64,000 nt of DNA from Anaerotardibacter muris (GTDB taxonomy: Bacteria > Actinomycetota > Coriobacteriia > Coriobacteriales > Eggerthellaceae), in contig NZ_CALPCD010000003.1 of NCBI RefSeq assembly GCF_943192915.1, positions 124,001-188,000 on the forward strand, read 5' to 3'. Made by a program: the position numbers and the translations under genes. Each line of letters begins with the position of its first letter. Within the stretch, counting starts at the first letter, position 1. The notes beneath the pieces were generated by a model. It was given only the letters and a program-made list of their open reading frames with translations, was not told the DNA's origin and did not search any database. Positions 27,761 to 36,858 of the stretch are shown piece after piece.

Positions 27761-27778
27761 TCCATCGAGAAGGTTCCT

Positions 27779-29137
27779 ATGACCACTGGTCACCACCTCG
27801 ACAATCGAACATTTCACGTAATCACCTTCGGGTGTCAGATGAACAAGCACGACTCAGAGCGTATCGTTGGCATGCTCGAATCCTATGGCGCCCGACAAGT
27901 TCAAAGCGTCGAAGAATCAGAGATCGTCATCTTCATGACCTGCTGCGTGCGTGCCGCTGCTGAAACGCGCTTGAAGGGCCATGTGGCCTCCCTGAAGAAC
28001 ATCCCTTTGCCTGAAGGTTCAACGCTCGATCAGCGCATCATTGCTATCGGCGGCTGTATAGGACAGAACGAAGCTGGAGCTCTCATCGACGAGCTTCCGC
28101 ATGTTAGCGCAGTCTTTGGCACCTTCAACCTCTCGAGCGTACCTGAGCTGCTCGCTCAAGCGCTCGAGACGCATTCTCCAGCAGTAGAAGTGCTCGAAGC
28201 GGCCGATGAATTCCCGACCTGTTTGCCTTCTCATCGGGAAGTTCCCTGGTCAGCATGGCTCCCTATTTCTATAGGATGTAATAATTTCTGTACCTATTGC
28301 ATCGTGCCCTACGTGCGTGGCCGAGAGAAATCTCGCACCCTGGAAGACATCACCGCTGAGGCTCAGACGCTGGTCGATCAGGGCGTGAAAGAGATCACGC
28401 TGCTCGGTCAAAACGTCAATTCCTATGGGCGAGACCTCTATGGAGAACCTCGTTTCGCTGATCTGCTCAAAGCAGTATCAGACACTGGCATCGAACGCTT
28501 GCGTTTCGCCACTTCACACCCTAAAGATCTTACCGATGAGGTGATCGCAGCCTTTCGCGATCTACCCAATGTGATGCCTGCGCTCCACTTGCCGGTCCAA
28601 TCGGGATCGAATCGCATCCTCGACAAGATGAACCGTCGTTATACGCGTGAGCATTACCTTGGTATCGTCAACAAGCTTCGAGAAGCCTGTCCAAATATCG
28701 CGCTTTCTACCGACATCATCGTTGGATTTCCTGGAGAGACCGAGCAAGACTTTCAGGATACCTATGACCTGATCGATGAAATAGGCTACCATCAAGTCTT
28801 CACGTTCATCTATTCGCCTCGCGAAGGAACACCTGCGGCCGAACTTACGCAAGACACCCCCCGCGAAGTCATCCAGGAGCGATTCGACCGTTTGGTGAAT
28901 CTTGTTCAGGCAAAAGCCTATGACGCCAATCAGGTCGATGTCGGTGCGCGCATCCCTGTGCTCATCGAAGGGGTATCTAAACGTGACAGCTCGATCCTTG
29001 CAGGCAAGAGCCCCAAGAATCAAACGGTGCATGCCCCCATTCCTGAAGGAACTGATCTTGACGAGCTGCTTGGAACCATTGTTGAGGTCGAGGTCGATGA
29101 AGCAAAGACGTGGTATCTCAAAGGCCACATCATCTAA
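27779..29137 (+). CDS. miaB: tRNA-2-methylthio-N6-dimethylallyladenosine synthase
   Basis: Radical SAM enzyme that adds methylthio to i6A37 of tRNA, 452 aa. The signatures are TFGCQMNKHDSERI, MTCCVRAAAETR, and GCNNFCTYCIVPYVRGREKSR, followed by a TRAM domain. 'VPYVRGRE' and adjacency to miaA identify MiaB. Its stop is two bases before the miaA start. Confidence 0.96.
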   Translation: MTTGHHLDNRTFHVITFGCQMNKHDSERIVGMLESYGARQVQSVEESEIVIFMTCCVRAAAETRLKGHVASLKNIPLPEGSTLDQRIIAIGGCIGQNEAGALIDELPHVSAVFGTFNLSSVPELLAQALETHSPAVEVLEAADEFPTCLPSHREVPWSAWLPISIGCNNFCTYCIVPYVRGREKSRTLEDITAEAQTLVDQGVKEITLLGQNVNSYGRDLYGEPRFADLLKAVSDTGIERLRFATSHPKDLTDEVIAAFRDLPNVMPALHLPVQSGSNRILDKMNRRYTREHYLGIVNKLREACPNIALSTDIIVGFPGETEQDFQDTYDLIDEIGYHQVFTFIYSPREGTPAAELTQDTPREVIQERFDRLVNLVQAKAYDANQVDVGARIPVLIEGVSKRDSSILAGKSPKNQTVHAPIPEGTDLDELLGTIVEVEVDEAKTWYLKGHII

Positions 29138-29139
29138 CC

Positions 29140-30132
29140 ATGGCCACGATGAACACATCCTCAAGTCATACTCCACTCGATGCTTTTGAGCGACCCGTCA
29201 TCGCCATCACCGGCCCTACTGCCTCAGGAAAATCAACCCTGGCTCAAGAGGTTGCACTTCGGCTTGATGGGGAAGTGGTCTCAGCTGATTCCATGCAAAT
29301 CTACCGTCACATGGATATCGGCACTGCAAAGGTGCTTCCAGAAGAACAGCAAGTTCCTCATCACCTGATCGATATCCTTGATCCAGGCGAATCGTATTCG
29401 GCATCGCTCTTTCAAGAACAATCGCGTGCCGCTTTCCAAGATATCTACGACCGCGGCAAGGTTCCCATCCTTTGCGGAGGTACAGGGTTCTACGTACAAT
29501 CTTCTTTGGAAGATATGCGGTTCCCTGACGGCGAGCAAGACGACAACCCGCTACGTGAAGCATACGAAACGCTGCAGCGGGAACAAGGCAATGAAGCCTT
29601 ATGGAGCATCTTGAACGAAAAGGATCCCGCAGCCGCAGCGCTCATCCACCCCAATAATTTCAAACGGGTCATTCGTGCTATCGAGATGCACGAAGAGGGC
29701 ATATCCTATGCTGACCAGGTAAAGAACATCAAGGCGCTTCCAGAAGCGGTCTGGTCGCTGCGTTTCTTCCTTCAAGTTGACCCTTTTATGCTTGCCGATC
29801 GCATCAACACCCGCGTTGATGCGATGATCGATGCAGGGCTTATCGAAGAAGTCGAAGCGCTCCAAGCGCTTGGATTCGAAGGGGCTCTCACTGCACCGCA
29901 AGCTATCGGCTACAAAGAGATCATCGCTGCAAAAAGGGGAGAGATGACCCTCGAACGCGCTATCAAACAGATAAAGATTGCTACCAGGCGTTATGCTAAA
30001 CGACAACGAAGCTGGTTTCGGCGTGATGACCGCCTTATCATTCTTGACGCAGACGATCTCACCACGAATGAGCTTGCGGATATCGTTTGTGAGCACTATC
30101 AAGCAGCCTTGAAACAAGGGCCTCTGCGCTAG
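29140..30132 (+). CDS. miaA: tRNA dimethylallyltransferase MiaA
   Basis: Prenylates A37 of tRNAs reading UNN codons, making the substrate for MiaB. The 330-aa protein has the P loop GPTASGKSTLA, 'VSADSMQIYRHMDIGTAK', 'HHLIDILDPGESYSA' and 'GGTGFYVQS'. ATG 29140 is chosen because the longer frame overlaps miaB; ATG 29149 is also possible. Confidence 0.96.
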   Translation: MATMNTSSSHTPLDAFERPVIAITGPTASGKSTLAQEVALRLDGEVVSADSMQIYRHMDIGTAKVLPEEQQVPHHLIDILDPGESYSASLFQEQSRAAFQDIYDRGKVPILCGGTGFYVQSSLEDMRFPDGEQDDNPLREAYETLQREQGNEALWSILNEKDPAAAALIHPNNFKRVIRAIEMHEEGISYADQVKNIKALPEAVWSLRFFLQVDPFMLADRINTRVDAMIDAGLIEEVEALQALGFEGALTAPQAIGYKEIIAAKRGEMTLERAIKQIKIATRRYAKRQRSWFRRDDRLIILDADDLTTNELADIVCEHYQAALKQGPLR

Positions 30133-30174
30133 AATACAGCTAACCGAGCCAATACGAGATAGACTAAGGAAGCC

Positions 30175-31503
30175 TTGACCAAACTTCACGTGAAAAGAAT
30201 CGAGCAAGATCTTGCAGAACGCGCTGTGCTGGTTGGTGTCAAACGACCAAATCAGCAATGGCCAACAGAGTCCTCCTTGCTCGAACTTGCGCGCTTAGCT
30301 GATACCGCAGGCGCAGAAGTGGTCGCAACCACCTTTCAAAAGCTCGATTCACTTAATCCTAAGACCTTCATCGGTTCGGGCAAGGTTGAAGAAGTAGCCG
30401 ATCTCTGTCGGTCATTTTCTGCCGATGTGGTCATCTTCGATGATGAACTTTCCCCATCGCAGCAATCGAATCTGGAGAAGCTGATCGGTAAGGATATCAA
30501 GATCATCGATCGCACTGCTCTTATCTTGGATATCTTCGCCCTGCACGCTACCAGCCGCGAAGGACGCCTGCAAGTGCGTCTCGCACAAAACGAATATCTC
30601 TTGCCACGTTTGCGCGGCATGTGGGCCCATCTTGCCTCTAATCGCATGGGCGGCGGTGTCGGATCGCGCTTTGGTGAAGGTGAGAGCCAGCTCGAAGTTG
30701 ACCGCCGCATGGTCCGCAAGCGCATCACCTCTATCAAGCGAGAACTTGCCGATATCGCAAAGACTCGTTCGCTCCAGCGCAAACAGCGCTACCGATCAGG
30801 CATCTACAAGGTTGCGCTAGCAGGGTACACTAACGCAGGTAAATCAAGTCTGCTCAATACCATCACCGGATCTGAAGTGCTCAGCTATGACAAACTGTTC
30901 GCTACGCTCGATTCCACCACGCGCCAGCTCGTCATCCCAGATGGACGTGAATTGACCCTCACCGATACCGTAGGGTTCATCCAGAAGCTCCCTACAACAC
31001 TGGTCGAAGCATTCAAATCTACCCTTGACGAGATATGCGGTGCAGACCTTATCCTGCAGGTAGTGGACAGCTCAGACGACAACTTCATGGAACAGATCGA
31101 CACGGTCAATGAAGTGCTCGAGCAGATCGGAGCTGAAGAGATCTCGCGTATCCTTGTCTTCAACAAGATCGATCTTTTAGCACTTGAACAGCTTACCGCC
31201 TACCAGAAGCGCTTCCCTCAGGCAGTATTCACCTCGACCGTTGATCATCACGGTATCGATGACCTGATCAAGCGCATCGGCATAGCCGCAGAAGCTCATC
31301 AAGTATTCCTTGAGGTGCTGATACCGTTCACGAGGGGAGACCTGGTCTCATTCGCCCACAAGCGTTGCTCGATCCTTTCCGAAGAGTACACCGATCAGGG
31401 CACGAAGATGAGCTTGCGGGTATCACCCGAGTTCACGGGACAATTCAAAGAGTTCGTCGTAGAGAGCGACCCAGTCGAAACAGAGCATCAATCCAATATA
31501 TAG
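30175..31503 (+). CDS. hflX: GTPase HflX
   Basis: Ribosome-associated GTPase of stress recovery, 442 aa. '[16 protein letters not shown]', the basic helical '[16 protein letters not shown]', G1 [13 protein letters not shown]3 [10 protein letters not shown], and G4 NKID are present. It starts at TTG 30175, with AAGGAAG four bases upstream; no ATG lies near. miaA-hflX order is as in many bacteria. Confidence 0.96.
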   Translation: MTKLHVKRIEQDLAERAVLVGVKRPNQQWPTESSLLELARLADTAGAEVVATTFQKLDSLNPKTFIGSGKVEEVADLCRSFSADVVIFDDELSPSQQSNLEKLIGKDIKIIDRTALILDIFALHATSREGRLQVRLAQNEYLLPRLRGMWAHLASNRMGGGVGSRFGEGESQLEVDRRMVRKRITSIKRELADIAKTRSLQRKQRYRSGIYKVALAGYTNAGKSSLLNTITGSEVLSYDKLFATLDSTTRQLVIPDGRELTLTDTVGFIQKLPTTLVEAFKSTLDEICGADLILQVVDSSDDNFMEQIDTVNEVLEQIGAEEISRILVFNKIDLLALEQLTAYQKRFPQAVFTSTVDHHGIDDLIKRIGIAAEAHQVFLEVLIPFTRGDLVSFAHKRCSILSEEYTDQGTKMSLRVSPEFTGQFKEFVVESDPVETEHQSNI

Positions 31504-31598
31504 CCTAGGCTTTGAACCATGCTCACACGCGCGTTCAGGCACAAACCGAACATGAGGCTCGATATTTTAGATCCATGATAGCGTGAAGGGATACGAGC

Positions 31599-32225
31599 TT
31601 AGTAGACCTTGCGCATTACCGCTACGACCTTGCCAACGATCGCGCAATCTTTTACGATGATGGGCTCCATCGAGGAGTTCTCAGGCTGTAAGCGGATATG
31701 ATCGGCTTCTTTGAAGAAGCGCTTCACCGTTGCACCGTCTTCTATGAGCGCAACCACTATCTCTCCGTTGCGTGCTACCTGTTGTTCCTTCACCACCACG
31801 TAATCGCCATCATTGATACCAGCTTCGATCATCGAATCTCCGCGAACTGACAGGATGAACGATGCAGAATCTCCCACCAATTCAGTGGGGAGCGTGAGCG
31901 TATTCTCGATATTCTGCTCAGCCAGGATAGGTTCTCCTGCAGCAACATTCCCGACCACTGGAAGGGACACCACATTCTCATATGCAGCAGATCCATGAGC
32001 AGGCGATCCATCCTTGTGAGGCAGCGCAATAGAACGCGATTTCAAGGAGTCGCGAACGATATACCCCTTTTCTTCGAGCGTACGAAGATGGACATGGACC
32101 GTTGATGGGGAAGAGAGGTTGACCGCATCGCAGATCTCACGCACCGTAGGACCGAAGCCCTTATGTTCGATATATTGCTCGATGTAGTCGTAGATCTGCT
32201 GCTGGCGCTTAGTAAGTGTAGCCAT
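31599..32225 (-). CDS. lexA: SOS repressor LexA
   Basis: Transcription repressor with self-cleavage, 208 aa. An N-terminal winged helix (TKRQQQIYDYIEQYIEHKGFGPTVREI) is followed by the cleavage site Ala-Gly in NVAAGEPI, the catalytic serine in RGDSMIEAGI and the lysine in ATVKRF. The gene is convergent with hflX and divergent from a small protein gene; three LexA boxes lie in the shared 107-base upstream region. Confidence 0.98.
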   Translation of the reverse strand: MATLTKRQQQIYDYIEQYIEHKGFGPTVREICDAVNLSSPSTVHVHLRTLEEKGYIVRDSLKSRSIALPHKDGSPAHGSAAYENVVSLPVVGNVAAGEPILAEQNIENTLTLPTELVGDSASFILSVRGDSMIEAGINDGDYVVVKEQQVARNGEIVVALIEDGATVKRFFKEADHIRLQPENSSMEPIIVKDCAIVGKVVAVMRKVY

Positions 32226-32240
32226 GATTTTCCCTCTCTA

Positions 32241-32310
32241 CAAACATTTGTTCGTTTTTTCGTTGACAAGAACGTATGTTCGATATAAAGTATACACGAA
32301 CAAAAGTTCT
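32241..32310. promoter_or_regulatory. lexA divergent control region with three LexA boxes
   Basis: Boxes: CAAACATTTGTTCG (32241-32254, one mismatch in the left arm), AGAACGTATGTTCG (32269-32282) and CGAACAAAAGTTCT (32297-32310), regularly 28 bases apart centre to centre. For the rightward gene, TTGACA (32263-32268) and TAAAGT (32286-32291) have 17-base spacing and enclose the middle box. The first box lies nearest lexA. Confidence 0.9.
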
Positions 32311-32332
32311 ATGCAAGAGGGAGAGACGGATC

Positions 32333-32710
32333 ATGGCACAAACACAGCACAGTTTTCACACCGATGGCTCGAACGCACTTAAGGCTCAGGAAGCAGCCTA
32401 TGATGTATTCGTCAAACCTCAGTTTTCATCAGAACGATCAGTTTCGATCATCGATTTCGAGGATGCTCGTCACGGCATCGTTGGACAGATCGGATCAGAA
32501 GAAACACCCTTGTTCACATTACACGGATCAGATGCTTCCGATTCTCTCGCATCACGGATCGTATCCAAGGTCAAAGGCGATCATTTGCTGAAGGACCTGT
32601 TCTCGCAGCACGAAAAGGGTAGTTACCGTTCTGCTGACCTGGCATTATTCGCTAAAGGTTTCTCTTTCTGTGGACTAGCTACCTTCGTTATGATCCTTTT
32701 TGGTGCATAA
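32333..32710 (+). CDS. Small SOS-controlled protein with C-terminal membrane tail (unknown family)
   Basis: A 125-aa protein whose promoter contains two LexA boxes and which is divergent from lexA. The body is polar and the last about 17 residues (CGLATFVMILFGA end) are hydrophobic, so a tail-anchored membrane protein is likely. No LysM domain is visible. In Bacillus yneA and in Corynebacterium/Mycobacterium divS/chiZ, the gene divergent from lexA is an SOS cell-division inhibitor; the same position suggests an analogous role here, by inference only. Ribosome site GAGGGAGAG is upstream of ATG 32333. Confidence 0.75.
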   Translation: MAQTQHSFHTDGSNALKAQEAAYDVFVKPQFSSERSVSIIDFEDARHGIVGQIGSEETPLFTLHGSDASDSLASRIVSKVKGDHLLKDLFSQHEKGSYRSADLALFAKGFSFCGLATFVMILFGA

Positions 32711-32758
32711 TACCAGTTCAGATGCTATTTTTTACCTGAATCCAGTTGTCGAAGTTTC

Positions 32759-32791
32759 TTGTAGCACGTTTTCATACACAAGATATTGTGG
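32759..32791 (+). promoter_or_regulatory. nrdR promoter with NrdR box
   Basis: TTGTAG (32759-32764) and GATATT (32782-32787), 17-base spacing. The palindrome ACACAAGATATTGTGG (32776-32791) agrees with the NrdR-box consensus at 14 of 16 positions and covers the -10, suggesting autorepression. NrdR boxes usually come in pairs; I see only one. Confidence 0.65.
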
Positions 32792-32823
32792 TACCGTATG
32801 TTCAAGACGAACAAAGGAGCCTC

Positions 32824-33273
32824 ATGCGTTGCCCATCTTGTGGTTATATTGAATCTAAGGTCGTGGACTCACGACCTGCAGATGAAGGCGCTTCGATCCG
32901 TAGACGCCGCGAATGCCTTGAATGCGGAAATCGTTTCACTACCTATGAACGCTTAGGCGATAACCCATTCGTTATCACGAAGAGCGATAATTCCTCTGAA
33001 GCCTACAATCGTGATAAATTGTTCCGCGGCATCCTCATTGCATGCGCAAAGCGTCCGATCACTCCTGAACAGATATCAGAGATCGTAGACAATATCGAAC
33101 GCGAATTACGTTCTAATGTGAAGAATGAGATCTCATCTAAAGAACTTGGCGACCTAACCTTGTCTTATCTTGCAGATCTTGATGAAGTTGCCTATATCCG
33201 TTTTGCGAGCGTCTATAAAGACTTCCAAAACATCGAAGAATTCAGCGACGCGCTCACCGCGATCAATAAATAG
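32824..33273 (+). CDS. nrdR: Transcriptional repressor NrdR
   Basis: Zinc-ribbon/ATP-cone repressor of ribonucleotide reductase genes, 149 aa. The zinc ribbon MRCPSCGY ... CLECGNRFTTYER and the ATP-cone (FVITKSDNSSEAYNRDKLFRGI) are complete. ATG 32824 is chosen because AAAGGAGCC lies just upstream and the protein family begins at MxCP. Followed after 84 bases by dut, also a nucleotide-pool gene. Confidence 0.96.
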   Translation: MRCPSCGYIESKVVDSRPADEGASIRRRRECLECGNRFTTYERLGDNPFVITKSDNSSEAYNRDKLFRGILIACAKRPITPEQISEIVDNIERELRSNVKNEISSKELGDLTLSYLADLDEVAYIRFASVYKDFQNIEEFSDALTAINK

Positions 33274-33357
33274 GTCATCGATCGCTCCCTGGATCGCTCA
33301 TTTTCACTGTTTGAAAAAATGACGCTCTGAGAGCGTTTCTAAGGCGTTTTAAGCATT

Positions 33358-33801
33358 ATGGACGATATCTTACTCATGAATTTTACCAAGACGGCCTCAG
33401 AAGCCGTTATACCGTCTCGTGGTCGAAAAGGCGATGCTGGGTATGATCTATCGAGCATCGAGGATGTTATCCTGCAGCCATTCGAGCGAAAGCTCATTGG
33501 GACTGGCATCTCGATCGAGCTTCCCGAAGGCTATGGAGCGTTGATCCTACCAAGAAGTGGCAATGCCATCAATAAGGGTCTGTCATTGGTGAACACGCCA
33601 GGACTGATCGATTCTAACTATCGAGGCGAACTTAAAGCGATCGCCATAAATCTTGACCCAAAAGAACCGATCAAGATCTCTAAAGGCGATCGTATCGCGC
33701 AACTCATAACCATCAAAGTCGCAGACGTGCATTTCAATGAGGTAGGGTCTTTGGAAGGTACGAACCGCGGTGACGCAGGTTTTGGCTCCAGTGGCCAATA
33801 G
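33358..33801 (+). CDS. dut: Deoxyuridine 5'-triphosphate nucleotidohydrolase
   Basis: Trimeric dUTPase, 147 aa. The five motifs are visible: DAGYDL, PRSGNAINKG, VNTPGLIDSNYRGEL, KGDRIAQLI and the C-terminal GTNRGDAGFGSSG arm that closes over the active site. Start at 33358 or ATG 33376; neither has a clear ribosome site, and the family core begins near the second. Confidence 0.95.
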   Translation: MDDILLMNFTKTASEAVIPSRGRKGDAGYDLSSIEDVILQPFERKLIGTGISIELPEGYGALILPRSGNAINKGLSLVNTPGLIDSNYRGELKAIAINLDPKEPIKISKGDRIAQLITIKVADVHFNEVGSLEGTNRGDAGFGSSGQ

Positions 33802-33915
33802 TCGCTCCCCTCGTATAGTAACGTTATTATTCGATAATATATCTTATGTAAACTAGCATTATTCATTCATACCCCCTGTTCAGAATGCGGTTTCAGAAAC
33901 TACCCTGGGAAACCC

Positions 33916-35244
33916 TTAAGCAAAATATCGTTTGCGCAATGCGAGCAAGAAGATAACGCAAACGATGATGGAGAGCACTTCAGCAACGGGCACTGCGCAC
34001 CAAACACCAGTGACACCCCACCAATTCGAGAACAAGATAAGACACGCCAAAACGAACACGAAGCTGCGTAGCAGTGAAATGGTCGCCGAGACCGCGCCGT
34101 TAGAGAGCGCCGTGAACATGTTGGAGGTCATCAGGCTTACTCCAGCGAACAAGAAGCCTGCGGCAAAGATACGCAAGCCCTGGCTTGCCATATAGAACAG
34201 ATCGGTCCCAGGAGTTGCGAAGATACCCACAAGGAACTCATTGCCGATCATGCTAATTGCATAAACGATGATCGACCCCGCGATAACGAAACCATAGGCA
34301 TCCTTCACTATGCGTTTGAGCTGGTCCTTCTTACCTGCACCATAGTTGTAGCTGATGATGGGAGCGATGCCGCTTGCAAACCCATAAAAACCTGCAGTGA
34401 ACAGGAATTCTAGATAGAGGATGACCGTGATGGCAGCCACACCTTGCTCCCCCGCCAAACGGATCATGATCAAGTTGTACGAAAGCGTGATGACCATCGC
34501 AGCAAGATTCGAGATCATCTCAGAGATACCATTGGTGCAGCTCTTCAAGATCATACGGATACATCTCACGGGACGTTCGAAATGCAAACTATGCTTCTTG
34601 TTGAAGAAATACACTAGACCGACTATCACAGGAATGCATGTTGCAAGCCCCGTTGCGATGGCCGCGCCTTTGATGCCTACATCAAACACCACGATGAGGA
34701 AGTAGTCACCCACCATATTGAACAGACCCGAGCAAAGCGTAGCAATAAGGCCGAGCTTTGGCGTACCCGCCGTGATGAAATAGCTGCTGAACATCAGCTC
34801 CAGCACCCATGCGACCAAGAAGGGCATGATGTACCAGCAGTATTCCTCACACAGCGGCAACAGCACCTCGGTCGCACCCAAGGACACCAGCAACGCATCC
34901 ATGAACAGGACCAACACGATCATCAGCACCAGGCCCAGCAAGACACCGAAAAGCACGAGCGTGCTCAAGTTCTGACATGCTAGCTTCTCATCCCCCTCAC
35001 CGATGTTCTTCGCCACAACAGCCGAACCACCAGCACCGAGCATCACACCAAAACCCATGACGAACGAGAACATCGGGTTGACGATATTAAGAGCGGATAG
35101 CGCATTCACTGATACGAATTGCGCCACGAATACGCCATCGACCATCGTGTAGATGGACGTGAACAACATCATGCAAACGGTAGGAAGGGCGTATCTCAAG
35201 AGCCCTAGCGCGCCAAAATTCTGCGCGATCCTATTTTCAGACAT
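33916..35244 (-). CDS. MATE family efflux protein
   Basis: A 442-aa protein with twelve predicted membrane helices and the MATE-type start 'LGLLRYALPTVCMMLFTSIYTMVDGVFVAQFV' and 'NPMFSFVMGFGVMLGAGGSAVVAKN'. These are cation-coupled exporters; the substrate cannot be told. Convergent with dut. No regulator is adjacent. Confidence 0.92.
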   Translation of the reverse strand: MSENRIAQNFGALGLLRYALPTVCMMLFTSIYTMVDGVFVAQFVSVNALSALNIVNPMFSFVMGFGVMLGAGGSAVVAKNIGEGDEKLACQNLSTLVLFGVLLGLVLMIVLVLFMDALLVSLGATEVLLPLCEEYCWYIMPFLVAWVLELMFSSYFITAGTPKLGLIATLCSGLFNMVGDYFLIVVFDVGIKGAAIATGLATCIPVIVGLVYFFNKKHSLHFERPVRCIRMILKSCTNGISEMISNLAAMVITLSYNLIMIRLAGEQGVAAITVILYLEFLFTAGFYGFASGIAPIISYNYGAGKKDQLKRIVKDAYGFVIAGSIIVYAISMIGNEFLVGIFATPGTDLFYMASQGLRIFAAGFLFAGVSLMTSNMFTALSNGAVSATISLLRSFVFVLACLILFSNWWGVTGVWCAVPVAEVLSIIVCVIFLLALRKRYFA

Positions 35245-35353
35245 ACGAATAACTCCCCAGATAAAGAGATAAGACTATGGGTTCATCCGGCGCAAAAACG
35301 CCACATAAGCTCGTAATCTACATCGATCCCTCCATCAAGCCTTCGAGTTATGC

Positions 35354-35791
35354 TCAGGCTTGCGCCTGTTCGATCTCAAGATACTTCTCATAAAGGCCAG
35401 GTAACATCTTCTTGATCGAGCGTGGCTTGAAATCGCCCGCTTGAACCAAACAATGGGTCGTCGATCCTTCAACGCGCGGCTTAGTGGTCTGAGGATCATC
35501 GCCCTTAAGAAATACACGGTAGCTATACGTGGTCTTCACGGGTGTGGTATGAGAAATGCGAGTATAGATAGTAGCCGTTTCACCGAAGCGAAATGGGATA
35601 CCGTACTGGATCTCAGCCTTCACGACCGGGCACAAGAATCCGTCAGCTTCGATCTGCGGATACGGAAAGCCGATCTCTTCGAGCAATCTGCAACGTGCAA
35701 CGTCGAACCAGCTGAAATAATTGGAATGATAGACAACGCCCATGCAATCAGTCTCAGAATAGCGAACTTCCATTTCCGACTGGAACTCCAT
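35354..35791 (-). CDS. Hotdog-fold acyl-CoA thioesterase (4HBT family)
   Basis: 145 aa with the 4HBT/YbgC pattern VRYSETDCMGVVYHSNYFSWFDVAR (positions about 9-33) and 'TTHCLVQAGDFKPRSIKKMLP' at the end. GAAGGGAAG precedes the chosen ATG at 35791; an earlier start at 35815 would include the ribosome site. It is divergent from a MenA-like gene 60 bases away, which raises the possibility that it is the DHNA-CoA thioesterase of menaquinone synthesis (inference). Confidence 0.85.
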   Translation of the reverse strand: MEFQSEMEVRYSETDCMGVVYHSNYFSWFDVARCRLLEEIGFPYPQIEADGFLCPVVKAEIQYGIPFRFGETATIYTRISHTTPVKTTYSYRVFLKGDDPQTTKPRVEGSTTHCLVQAGDFKPRSIKKMLPGLYEKYLEIEQAQA

Positions 35792-35851
35792 TAGTGCACT
35801 TCCCTTCTCTTGCAACTCCTGATAAATACTAGCTTATATAATGGAGGTTGC

Positions 35852-36844
35852 ATGAAACGATTGTTTAAGCGAGGCGATTCTTTGAACCAACGACCGCAGA
35901 GCCGCAAGCCGTCCCCTCAGTATGAAACGCTCACCCCACGTCTTGCATTCCAGCTGATGGCGCCTCATACGCTCGCGCCTTCGATCTTGGCGGTGCTCTT
36001 CTCTATCGTCTATACCGCGCTCTCATTCTCAGGAACCATCAATCTGGCGCTTTCGGTCGTGCTGTTCTGCATCTGCGCGCTGATGCAGGCGGCGGCGAAT
36101 ACGCTGAACGATTATTTTGACTACAAGAAGGGCACCGATTCGCTCGATAATTCATCGGACGACTCCTTTGATGCGGTGCTCGTGTACAACAAGCTCGATC
36201 CCAAACATGTGCTCATCTTTGCGATCGCGCAGTTAGTGCTCGCAGCCGCTCTTGGTGCCTACATAGTTTTTGTTTCAGGCTATATTCCCCTGGTCATCGG
36301 CATTATCGGCGCCATCGTGGTGGTCATCTATTCTGCAGGCAAGACCCCCCTCTCCTACTTGCCCATTGGTGAGATTGCCATCGGATTCACGATGGGCGGT
36401 CTTATTCCACTCGCATGCGCATATGTGCTCTCAGGCGTGCTCGACTGGTCGATGCTGGTCATCGCGCTTCCGCTCATGATAGGTATCGGTATGATCCTTG
36501 CCACGAATAACACCTGCGATATAGAAAAGGATATAGAAGCAAGAAGGCACACGCTCGCTGTATCGCTTGGCCGCGCACGGGCAGTAAGTCTCTATCAGAT
36601 CATGGTGGTCGTGTGGATGGCATGCATCATCGTGCTTGAACTGGTGTTCTACACCAAAGGTCTACCCTTTGGTCTTCTGATGCTGGCTGCTGCATTCCCT
36701 GTGCTCAGGGCTCTTCTGAAAAATCCGCTCATCCAAGCATCACGTGATGGCGCAATGGCGCAGATCATCAGCTTGAACGTCATCTTCGCATCATTCTATT
36801 GCCTTGCCATTGCGATGACCAACTGCATCACGTACATCATCTGA
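35852..36844 (+). CDS. UbiA/MenA family prenyltransferase
   Basis: 330-aa multi-helix membrane protein. The first Asp-rich motif is NDYFDYKKGTDSLDNSSDD and the second DIEKDIEARRHTL, as in 1,4-dihydroxy-2-naphthoate prenyltransferases. It would attach the prenyl tail of menaquinone, the quinone of this bacterial class. GGAGG at 35844-35848 supports ATG 35852; TATAAT (35837-35842) overlaps that region, so the -10 may instead belong to chance AT-richness. Convergent with gluQ. Confidence 0.88.
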   Translation: MKRLFKRGDSLNQRPQSRKPSPQYETLTPRLAFQLMAPHTLAPSILAVLFSIVYTALSFSGTINLALSVVLFCICALMQAAANTLNDYFDYKKGTDSLDNSSDDSFDAVLVYNKLDPKHVLIFAIAQLVLAAALGAYIVFVSGYIPLVIGIIGAIVVVIYSAGKTPLSYLPIGEIAIGFTMGGLIPLACAYVLSGVLDWSMLVIALPLMIGIGMILATNNTCDIEKDIEARRHTLAVSLGRARAVSLYQIMVVVWMACIIVLELVFYTKGLPFGLLMLAAAFPVLRALLKNPLIQASRDGAMAQIISLNVIFASFYCLAIAMTNCITYII

Positions 36845-36858
36845 TCACGCGAACGCGA

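Noticed and set aside
32805..32820. GTTC-AAGAC-GAAC palindrome near nrdR as a LexA box
   Set aside because: The half-sites are in inverted order with the wrong spacing compared with the CGAAC-N4-GTTCG boxes at recA and lexA.
33802..33915. Search for a terminator between dut and the MATE gene
   Set aside because: AT-rich stretches and GGTTTC/GAAACC fragments are present but no stable stem with a T run could be drawn.
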